Part shown: positions 1 through 5,739 of the stretch, one piece after another
Position numbering within the stretch: position 1 is the first letter of the stretch
Layout: every line of letters begins with the position of its first letter
Notes under the pieces: generated by a model
The model's database searches: none
What the model saw: only the letters and a program-made list of their open reading frames with translations
What the model was told of the DNA's origin: nothing
Made by a program: the position numbers and the translations under genes
NCBI GenBank assembly: GCA_028293265.1
Contig: JAQGPB010000456.1
Coordinates: 1-12,080, forward strand
Reading direction: 5' to 3'
From: Pedosphaera sp.
Lineage (GTDB): Bacteria > Verrucomicrobiota > Verrucomicrobiae > Limisphaerales > Pedosphaeraceae
DNA length: 12,080 bases

Positions 1-95
1 TCAACCGCGATCAACGGCAGCAATTGCTGAACAACCCGGCCGGGGGCACTCCCAATCCGCCGGGGAGCGTCATCAGTGTGCCGCCGCCACAATAA
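1..95 (+). CDS. C-terminal end of an unidentified protein (partial)
   Basis: The frame starting at base 3 is open from the window edge to a TAA at 93-95 and encodes about 30 residues. The visible tail begins with a Q/N-rich stretch (RDQRQQLLNN) and ends in a Pro/Gly-rich segment closing with PPPQ. Such a tail is typical of a disordered C-terminus, but no domain can be recognised. The other forward frame that stays open past this point (frame 2, to about base 170) has no good start and reads like a shadow. The gene ends 16 bases before the ATG of the next gene, which suggests cotranscription. Function unknown. Confidence 0.5.
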   Translation, partial: NRDQRQQLLNNPAGGTPNPPGSVISVPPPQ

Positions 96-111
96 GCGCC
101 ATCTTTTCATC

Positions 112-483
112 ATGCTTCGTGAAATCAACAGCCACGATTGGGCCGATTTTTGCCACCGCGTAACCCAGCAACGGCAGGGGGCGTCCGTGCGCATCGAAAC
201 CATCTTGCCGAACGGGTTGAAAACCGAACAGGTCGGCGATGCAACTTTTCAAAGCATGGAGTTGGATACCAGCAATTCCTGCAACGATGTGATCCTGCTC
301 CGCGTAAGAAGTGAACGGGAAATCGCGTACGACATCATTGATCCCGTCCACCTCATGCTTCGTGAAACCCGTTCCGGCGAGGATTTCAACCCGATCCAGA
401 TCGAGGCGGAGAATGGCACGACGTTTCTGACGTTTCATCCCGCCATTCACGCGCAAATGCTCGCGGGACTGAAGGTTAATTGA
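112..483 (+). CDS. DUF5335-like small protein
   Basis: This encodes 123 residues from the ATG at 112. A GTG at 76 would add 12 basic residues (CRRHNKRH...) and overlap the preceding gene, so I prefer the ATG; neither start has a clear Shine-Dalgarno sequence. The order of motifs fits what I remember of the DUF5335 family: an N-terminal W-x2-F segment (HDWADF), a central beta-rich part with a hydrophobic acidic stretch (SMELDTSNSCNDVILLRV), a 'DPVHLMLRE' strand, and a C-terminal 'G-T-T-F-L-T-F' strand. DUF5335 proteins are short, single-domain, probably cytoplasmic, and of unknown biochemical role. There is no signal peptide or membrane segment. It probably shares a transcript with the truncated upstream gene. 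The family call is from memory of the pattern; the coding status is firmer. Confidence 0.68.
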   Translation: MLREINSHDWADFCHRVTQQRQGASVRIETILPNGLKTEQVGDATFQSMELDTSNSCNDVILLRVRSEREIAYDIIDPVHLMLRETRSGEDFNPIQIEAENGTTFLTFHPAIHAQMLAGLKVN

Positions 484-595
484 AGCGCGGGTGGGGAACG
501 GACTGCGGTGAAATCAGGGTTTCACCGGGTTTGTGAGGCAGGAAATATCATTAGAAGTTAGAGGGCAACTGAAAGCAACATTGGAACAACGAAAT

Positions 596-604
596 AAAAA
601 AGGA
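596..604 (+). promoter_or_regulatory. Strong ribosome binding site of the lipoprotein gene
   Basis: An A-rich stretch ending in AAGGA lies 6 bases before the ATG at 611. This is the clearest Shine-Dalgarno sequence in the window, where most genes have a weak one or none. It decides the start at 611 over the upstream in-frame ATG at 533. Confidence 0.65.
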
Positions 605-610
605 AACAAT

Positions 611-841
611 ATGAAAAAGGAAATCGTGATCTTGTGCGCCGCCTTGTCGTTGGCTGGCTGCAATCGTCAGCCTAACACCGGAGGCGGAACCGGCAATGAA
701 AGCGGCACCAGCAGCGGCACAATGTCCAACACCAACAACATGAGCACCAACAGTTCCGGCGGTACCGGCAGCAGTTACACCACCAACAGCGGCGCTGGCA
801 ACAGTTCCGCCACAAACAGCAACAGCACCCCGCCTCAATGA
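611..841 (+). CDS. Small low-complexity lipoprotein
   Basis: This is a 76-residue protein. The first 17 residues form a textbook lipoprotein signal: a KK n-region, a hydrophobic core (IVILCAALS) and a lipobox LAGC with the acceptor cysteine at residue 17. The mature part of about 60 residues is almost entirely Asn, Ser, Gly and Thr. It has one Arg, one Glu, no Lys, and ends in TPPQ. Such a chain should be disordered, so it is probably a membrane-anchored linker-like or surface peptide. No enzymatic domain fits in it. An in-frame ATG at 533 would bury the signal peptide and is less likely. The gene stands alone, 127 bases after the DUF5335-like gene, and is followed by a hairpin. No family name can be given. 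Lipidation is predicted from the lipobox. Confidence 0.75.
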   Translation: MKKEIVILCAALSLAGCNRQPNTGGGTGNESGTSSGTMSNTNNMSTNSSGGTGSSYTTNSGAGNSSATNSNSTPPQ

Positions 842-896
842 TTGTCCCCGGTTTCCATCGTTCTGACTCACCGCACGTCAGTCGAACTGGAATGCT

Positions 897-932
897 ATTC
901 CCAGGCGAACGCCGCCTGGGAATCGCACTTTT
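897..932 (+). terminator. Terminator-like hairpin between convergent genes
   Basis: A 10-bp perfect stem (ATTCCCAGGC at 897-906 paired with GCCTGGGAAT at 914-923, loop of 7) is followed after five bases by a short T run (TTTT). It lies between the plus-strand lipoprotein gene ending at 841 and the minus-strand peptidase gene ending at 962, so it could stop transcripts from the lipoprotein gene. The T tract is short and offset, so intrinsic termination would be weak. The stem itself would work as a barrier on either strand. Confidence 0.5.
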
Positions 933-961
933 AGGCGCTGGCTGCGTTGGAGCTGTTTCGC

Positions 962-1930
962 CTATTGCGCCGTTGGCTGGTGTTGTCCGTGGACGTTCGC
1001 GACTTGCACTTCGTTTAGAACGGCCCGGTAGCTCTGGCCGGTTGCCAATTCGAGCGTTGCGCCATCCGCAGTTTGGAATTTTACCGGCAGACTTTGACGT
1101 TCCTTGCCGCTCTTGGTTTTGAACACAGAGAAGTGCAGGTGCGGCCCGCTCGTGAATCCAGTATTGCCGGACAGGGCAATCACGTCGCCTGTCTTCACCG
1201 TGTCGCCTACCTTCACCCGGCAGCCACTTTTCATCAGATGGGCGTAGATGCCGATGGTGCCATCCGCGTGCTGGATCAAGACGCAGTTCGCGCGATCTTC
1301 ATATTTCCGGTCCGGACCGCCGACGTCTGAATCATCCTTGGCTTTGACGACGACCCCGCCCCGCGCTGCATGCACCGGCGTGCCTACCGGCATTTTCCAG
1401 TCAATGGCGTATTCATCCGGTCCCGTGTGGCTGAAAGTGCCGTGATAGCCTTGCGTGACGCGGAATGATTTTCCGGTGGCGTACGGCAGTTGATAAACAC
1501 AACTGTCGTCATGCACGGCGGTGTGGCTGCCAATAGTGAAGGCATCGTTATAGCTGAAGCTCCAGGAATCTTTCGGCTCGATGGGCTCCAACGTGAACGC
1601 TTCCACAGTGCGGCTTCCGGGAAAAGTGGTCGTAAAGGGCACGTTGGTGCTGCAACGCAAGTTCGTCAGCTTCATGTCGAAAGTCGCCGTCACTTCCGCA
1701 GCTTCCAAATTCTGAACGTAAAAATGTGTAATGCCGCCGACGTCCTTGGTGCTGACCTTCAACATCTTGGGTTGCGCCGCGCCGGCGTGGGCGGAACTCG
1801 CCCTCAAGCCACAGAGCGCCGCAAGCAACAACCCGCGGCCCAAATTGCGCCAGCGGCGCGGTTCATCCCACCATTGCGCGCGCGGCCTGCTCGAGCCGGC
1901 TCCGTCACTTATTGATTTGCATTTCATCAT
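962..1930 (-). CDS. Exported M23 (LytM-type) metallopeptidase
   Basis: This encodes 322 residues from ATG 1930. M23 peptidases are zinc enzymes that usually cut peptidoglycan cross-bridges or stems in the periplasm. The zinc site is visible: H168 in SHTGPDEYAID with D177 (the long-spaced form of the H-x-D motif), the 'MPVGTPVHAARGGVV' strand, YAH (H231), and GPHLHF (H264, H266). The N-terminus has a long basic n-region, then a hydrophobic stretch LLLAALCGL and a likely signal peptidase site at SAHA/GA near residue 49. Residues 50-150 form a beta-rich domain with no recognised name. The reading frame extends to ATG 1969, and a TTG at about codon 30 would give a more normal signal peptide, so the start is uncertain. 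The gene lies 81 bases after the GH43 gene on the same strand, with no obvious functional link. All catalytic residues are present. Confidence 0.85.
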   Translation of the reverse strand: MMKCKSISDGAGSSRPRAQWWDEPRRWRNLGRGLLLAALCGLRASSAHAGAAQPKMLKVSTKDVGGITHFYVQNLEAAEVTATFDMKLTNLRCSTNVPFTTTFPGSRTVEAFTLEPIEPKDSWSFSYNDAFTIGSHTAVHDDSCVYQLPYATGKSFRVTQGYHGTFSHTGPDEYAIDWKMPVGTPVHAARGGVVVKAKDDSDVGGPDRKYEDRANCVLIQHADGTIGIYAHLMKSGCRVKVGDTVKTGDVIALSGNTGFTSGPHLHFSVFKTKSGKERQSLPVKFQTADGATLELATGQSYRAVLNEVQVANVHGQHQPTAQ

Positions 1931-2011
1931 TATTTTCAATCCACAACGGTCTGCATGGTTCATCTGCATTTCGCTGTCAGACCATCACCGAGGCAAAAAC
2001 GTTCGATCTTT

Positions 2012-2956
2012 TCACGCCGCCAGCGGCACATTGCCCGCGCCCAATGGCGGCGGGAACATCGGCAGAACTGGGACCCGGCGTGGCAGAGGCGCGCCAAAAT
2101 CGGGCAATCCCTCCGGCGTCCAGGTGAAGCGCTTGGCATGCACGTCCCGGTCATTCCAGCCGTGGGTTTTTTCGGATTTGGAATGGTAAAGAATCCAATC
2201 CTCCGTCTGGCAGAGCGATTTCACAAAAGAGCAATGGCCGACGCCCCAGACTTGTTCGGTCTTCTGAAAAACCGGGACGTGATGCTTTTGCCAGGCGGCC
2301 GGATTGAGCGGGTCCTGCGTCTGATTATGGAGCAACCCGAGGCAATAGTCGGGGGTCCAGCTCGCGCTCGCCGAATAGACGATGAAAATGTCGCCGTTGC
2401 GCCGCAGCACCTGCGGCCCCTCGCAAATCGGCATCGCCACCTGTTCCCACGGTTGATCAGGCTGGCAGATCAGCGTGCGCTTTCCAGCCAGCGTGACGGC
2501 ATCGCGCATCGGTGCGATGTAAAGATTTTGCCCGCCATCTTTTCGGCCCGGCCAGCCGGACCAGATGAAAAACATTTTGCCGCCATCCAGTTCGAGCACA
2601 GTTCCGTCAATGGCCCAGCCGCCCGTTTGCAATTCGCCACGGCAGTGATACCGGCCAAGCGGATCATCGCCTTCGGATTCCAACACCCACATGCGGTGGT
2701 TTTCGTTGCGGCCATCGTCCGCAGCGTAATAAATGAACCACTTCCCGCCCAGGCGATGCAGTTCGGGCGCCCAGACGGCGTGGCAATTCCGCCCCTTTTC
2801 CGGCGCGCGCCAGACGCAAACCCCGGCGTCCTGCCCGATCCCGCCAATCGTCCGCGACCGCCGGATGACAATGTTCCGTTGCTCGTGCTGGCTTTCGGAA
2901 TAATAATAGAAACCATCGTGGTGGATCATCCACGGATCCGCGGAACCGGCAGGCAA
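2012..2956 (-). CDS. GH43-family glycosidase
   Basis: This encodes 314 residues from a TTG start. GH43 enzymes are five-bladed beta-propellers that mostly release arabinose or xylose from plant polysaccharides. The inverting catalytic triad can be placed: base D7 (SADPW), pKa-modulating D117 (AIDGTV) and acid E179 (ICEGPQ). Also seen are the blade motif WAPELHRLGGKWFIYY (62-77) and the propeller-centre histidine H241 (GHCSF). The substrate cannot be read from this. The start is a problem: in-frame codons upstream encode FINPI, continuing the family's usual NP-x-L-x-G-x-x-DP opening, but there is no ATG, GTG or other TTG before a TGA. The only upstream ATG (2993) is one frame off. This may be a frameshift or a truncated N-terminus. 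No signal peptide is seen from the TTG, so location is unclear. It is divergent from the GIY-YIG gene. Confidence 0.82.
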   Translation of the reverse strand: MPAGSADPWMIHHDGFYYYSESQHEQRNIVIRRSRTIGGIGQDAGVCVWRAPEKGRNCHAVWAPELHRLGGKWFIYYAADDGRNENHRMWVLESEGDDPLGRYHCRGELQTGGWAIDGTVLELDGGKMFFIWSGWPGRKDGGQNLYIAPMRDAVTLAGKRTLICQPDQPWEQVAMPICEGPQVLRRNGDIFIVYSASASWTPDYCLGLLHNQTQDPLNPAAWQKHHVPVFQKTEQVWGVGHCSFVKSLCQTEDWILYHSKSEKTHGWNDRDVHAKRFTWTPEGLPDFGAPLPRRVPVLPMFPPPLGAGNVPLAA

Positions 2957-2998
2957 TATCGGGTTAATAAATTGGCCTTTCGCTACTGATCATTTAAC

Positions 2999-3042
2999 GG
3001 ACCGAAACCGCCCATGCACCGCATGGAAACCCGGTTCCGTCC
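2999..3042. other. Nested inverted repeat in a divergent intergenic region
   Basis: An inner perfect hairpin (CCATGC at 3012-3017, loop ACC, GCATGG at 3021-3026) lies inside an outer imperfect pair, 2999-3010 with 3032-3042. The outer pair has one bulge and one mismatch. It lies between the divergent GH43 and GIY-YIG genes, close to the GH43 start side, so it could be an operator or a structured 5' leader. No convincing sigma70 promoter could be placed in the surrounding 2987-3179. Confidence 0.3.
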
Positions 3043-3179
3043 CGCTGTTTCTTAGGACGTGCGCATCGTAGAATGTTTCGCGGGTTGGAGTCTGTCGGCG
3101 GGCTCCGATATTTATGTCAGTGACTGTCCTACGCCGATAAAATCAGGAAAGGTTGAAGGAATGCGAAAATTGCTTTTTA

Positions 3180-4079
3180 ATGTCCTTGATGTCAGCGCAG
3201 CAACTGCATTTGTTCGATCCGGCGAAGCCGTTGCTGCTTCGCTTTGGCGCTGAATTCTTCCGCGCCGTGCCTCAGAAGCCGGGTGTTTATATCATGGGCG
3301 GCGACGCCGAGCGCGTCCTTTACATCGGCCAGTCCAAAAATCTCCGGCATCGGCTCAGCTCGTACAAGAATGCGCGGCCCGACCGTGCGCCGCGAAAAAT
3401 CATCCGGCTGGTCCACTCGGTGCGGACGATTGTCTGGGAGGAATGCGAGTCGGCGGAAGCCGCTCGTTTGAAGGAAAACCAGTTGCTGCGAATTCATCGG
3501 CCTAAATTCAATGTGATGAACGTTTATCCGCAGGCATACCGGTTCATCGGAGTTCAGGCGGCCGAGGGCCGATTGATTTTGAGCCTGCTTACCGAACCAA
3601 AGGCAGCTGGGAAAATATATGGCGCGTTCAAGGGCGGTGTGCGGGCTTACGCCTCGCTGCTTCGGCTGCTATGGGCGGCATTGCGGCAACCGGTGTCGCC
3701 ATTTGACTTTCCCACACCACTGCTCAATTCCCGGCCGCCGCGCGAATTTCACTTTACCTTGAGTCCAGGATCACAAAATTGGATTGAATTGGTGGAAAAG
3801 TTTTTTGCCGGTGAATCGGATGCATTGGTTCCCGCTTTGGCAGAGGCGGTTCCGCATGGGGTGTCGTTCAGCGTCTTTCAGTTAAACCTGCACGCGAGCG
3901 ATCTTGAAATCCTTTCCACTTTTTTCGAACGCGGCCCGAAGCGCAATCTTGCCTTGCGAGCACAAAATGGCATGAACGATCCGATCATAAAGCAGGAACA
4001 ACTGGATGACCTGCTGGTGTTCGCCGAACGGACAGGCGGAGCAGAGCAGCCTGGCCAAACGACCCAGCTCATTCGTTGA
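3180..4079 (+). CDS. UvrC/Cho-like GIY-YIG nuclease
   Basis: This encodes 299 residues from ATG 3180, or 296 from ATG 3189; a TTG at 3153 is also in frame. The GIY-YIG domain fills residues 30-113: GVY (35-37), YIG (48-50), the catalytic arginine in NLRHRL (about 56), the metal-binding glutamate in RLKENQLL (about 99), and PKFN at the end. This is the arrangement of the UvrC N-terminal nuclease and of Cho, which nick DNA 3' of bulky lesions during nucleotide excision repair. After it, KIYGAFKGGVRAYASLLRLL resembles the segment following the nuclease in UvrC. The rest (about 165-299) is unrecognised, and no UvrB-binding UVR motif, RNase H-like domain or HhH is seen. A role in lesion incision is an inference. 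No Shine-Dalgarno sequence serves 3180 or 3189. The 3' end overlaps the convergent GH1 gene by 11 bases. Confidence 0.8.
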   Translation: MSLMSAQQLHLFDPAKPLLLRFGAEFFRAVPQKPGVYIMGGDAERVLYIGQSKNLRHRLSSYKNARPDRAPRKIIRLVHSVRTIVWEECESAEAARLKENQLLRIHRPKFNVMNVYPQAYRFIGVQAAEGRLILSLLTEPKAAGKIYGAFKGGVRAYASLLRLLWAALRQPVSPFDFPTPLLNSRPPREFHFTLSPGSQNWIELVEKFFAGESDALVPALAEAVPHGVSFSVFQLNLHASDLEILSTFFERGPKRNLALRAQNGMNDPIIKQEQLDDLLVFAERTGGAEQPGQTTQLIR

Positions 4080-5379
4080 GACCGAAGTAATCCTCCTGCT
4101 CGCGCGTCACGAGGCACACTGCGCGTGCCCGGTCTCTGCTTTCGATATTCTGCTTTTCCCTGAGTTCGTCGGGCAATTCGATGGGCACTTGCAGGCAGAT
4201 GCTGTGGGTCGGAAGCACCTCACGCCAATCGGCGATCAACTGGCGATAAGCGATGCCCACCGGGCGGATTTGCCGCTGCAAATCATAAAGCCCGAGCGGA
4301 TTCACATTGCCATTGTTCTCCCGCAACGCGGTGTCCCAGTCCACCTGGTCGGTGAGCGAATACCAGGTGAAGCCGACGATGGGGATGCCGTCGTTTCGCA
4401 CGCGCAGCACGTTGGCCCATTCCTTCCAGAGCCAGAACACCGCCTCGTCCCCGTTCGGCCCCTGGTTGAGGTTCGTCTCGGTGTGCATCACCGGAAGCTG
4501 ATAACGCCGGTGATAATGACGCGTGATTTCGCCGTAGCCAAAAACTTCACCCGAGGGATAGGTGTTGCCGTCCGGCGCCACCCGGTGTTCGTTGCTGATG
4601 TAGTAATCGTTGCCCATGACGCAATTGCGCTTGAGATTGTGCCGGAGAAAGAAATGGTACTCCTCGCGGGTCATCCCGTTGTCCAGCAGGAATTCGTACA
4701 TTTCCGAACTGACGCGACGTCCGTAATTCAAGTCCAGGGACAAAAACCTTTCGGCATTGTTGATCTCGGCCGGCTTGATGGCGGCGGGATTCTCCGCGTG
4801 AAAATATTCGGAAGCCTCGCTTTGGATGAAAATGGCGTCATTGCGCACCTGCAAGATGGCGTTCATCGCCATGATGTTGGCCCTGACGATGTGCTTGAGC
4901 GCGGTGACGAAGGCGTGATCGTCCTTCAATTGTTCGTTCCACCAGCCGTATCGCGCGGAAAACAATGCGGTGATCAGCATCTCGTTGACCGGCGTGTAGA
5001 GCTGAATCCACTTATAGCGGCGGGCGAAATCCCAGGCATAGTCCGCGAACAATTCCGGAAAGTCCGGATTCTGGAAATTCCCGATCCAATCCGGCACTCC
5101 GAAATGGCAGAGGTCCGCGATGGGAATGATTTCGCGCTTCTTCAGGTCACCGAAAGTCGCGTCGGAGAATTCCCAATCATAACGTTCCGGCCCCAGAAAC
5201 GCGCGGTAGAGTGGAACTCCGTAACGGAGAAAATGAAGGTCCAATTCCTGCACCTTGTCAAAATCAACGCGCCAGAGTTCGTAATGCCGGCAACTCTCCA
5301 TTTCGTCCACACGGACGCGGCCGTTTTTGATGGTGGGAGAACTGTTCTCGATCCCTGTGGCAAACATGAACAAACTCAT
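4069..5379 (-). CDS. GH1-family glycosidase (beta-glycosidase-like)
   Basis: This encodes 436 residues. GH1 enzymes are retaining TIM-barrel glycosidases acting on beta-glucosides and related substrates. Seen here: the acid/base glutamate E133 in YTPVNEM (the family's T-x-NEP position, with M instead of P), the nucleophile E301 in MHTETN (the family's I/V-TEN), GFTWYSLTDQVDW (336-348, matching the aglycone-site W-SL-DN-x-EW strand), and LGLYDLQRQIRPVGIAYRQLI near residue 362. The length suits a compact GH1. No signal peptide is seen, so it is probably cytoplasmic. The frame is open to 5613, but the extra 78 residues run through the CCAAGC repeat (peptide SGAWMLELGAF) and low-quality sequence. 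I therefore start at ATG 5379, where family-like sequence begins (MSLFMFATGIE). No clear ribosome binding site is seen. The substrate is unknown, and the altered NEM and TETN residues suggest a divergent subgroup. Confidence 0.82.
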   Translation of the reverse strand: MSLFMFATGIENSSPTIKNGRVRVDEMESCRHYELWRVDFDKVQELDLHFLRYGVPLYRAFLGPERYDWEFSDATFGDLKKREIIPIADLCHFGVPDWIGNFQNPDFPELFADYAWDFARRYKWIQLYTPVNEMLITALFSARYGWWNEQLKDDHAFVTALKHIVRANIMAMNAILQVRNDAIFIQSEASEYFHAENPAAIKPAEINNAERFLSLDLNYGRRVSSEMYEFLLDNGMTREEYHFFLRHNLKRNCVMGNDYYISNEHRVAPDGNTYPSGEVFGYGEITRHYHRRYQLPVMHTETNLNQGPNGDEAVFWLWKEWANVLRVRNDGIPIVGFTWYSLTDQVDWDTALRENNGNVNPLGLYDLQRQIRPVGIAYRQLIADWREVLPTHSICLQVPIELPDELREKQNIESRDRARAVCLVTREQEDYFGLNE

Positions 5380-5536
5380 GTTGTAAAATAATGCGGATTC
5401 CGCCGCTGCCAAATGACTTTTAGCTGGAGTGATGTTCCTATTTGACTGCGGAAGATTACGGATGGACACGGATTCAAACGGGCCGGGGCCGGTTGCCGTC
5501 AGGCCTTGGTCTGCGGCAGTCCTTTGCCCGGCAGAG
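5380..5536. other. Gene-free stretch upstream of the GH1 gene
   Basis: This is the first half of a gap of about 360 bases between the GH1 gene and recJ. It should hold the GH1 promoter, but no convincing -35/-10 pair was found reading leftward. Around 5449-5477 is an odd low-complexity run (GATTACGGATGGACACGGAT) that looks like intergenic interspersed sequence, not coding. Open frames crossing it are short or extend the GH1 frame through non-coding-like peptide. Confidence 0.4.
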
Positions 5537-5733
5537 AAAGCACCAAGCTCCAACATCCAAGCACCAGAGAAGCACCAAACTTCAAGTGCCAAAGCAAAGC
5601 TCCGTGGCGCCATGAATGAATCTCACCATTGCTTTTCCATTTGAATGATTGCCAAGCTGTGACAAGCGCCCTTCCGTTTGGAGCTTGGCGCTTGGTTATT
5701 CTCTGGTGCTTGGATGTTGGAGCTTGGTGCTTT
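5537..5733. repeat. Large inverted repeat of CCAAGC/GCTTGG words
   Basis: Bases 5537-5571 and 5699-5733 are perfect 35-bp inverted copies of each other. Pairing continues inward with mismatches to about 5595 and 5676, giving arms of about 57 bp around a central spacer of about 80 bp. Each arm is made of short degenerate words such as CACCAAGCTCC, AACATCCAAGC and GCTTGGATGTTGG. The outer right end lies 6 bases after the recJ stop, so a recJ transcript would carry both arms and could fold into a long hairpin acting as a terminator or 3' stabiliser. I recall similar word repeats scattered between genes in Verrucomicrobiota genomes. No transposase and no target-site duplication were seen. ORFs over it give GAW-LELGA peptides and should not be called genes. 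Confidence 0.85.
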
Positions 5734-5739
5734 TAAACC

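Noticed and set aside
1955..2989. Plus-strand ORF of 344 codons opposite the GH43 gene
   Set aside because: No recognisable family; the opposite strand has the GH43 catalytic residues in order.
3114..3141. Possible promoter ATGTCA/GATAAA before the nuclease gene
   Set aside because: Both hexamers are poor matches with a 16-base spacer; not strong enough to list.
4006..5391. Plus-strand ORF of 461 codons opposite the GH1 gene
   Set aside because: Antisense shadow; the GH1 motifs on the minus strand are convincing.
5380..5613. N-terminal extension of the GH1 frame up to an ATG at 5613
   Set aside because: The added 78 residues cross the CCAAGC repeat and give SGAWMLELGAF-like peptide, which is repeat-derived; family-like sequence begins at 5379.
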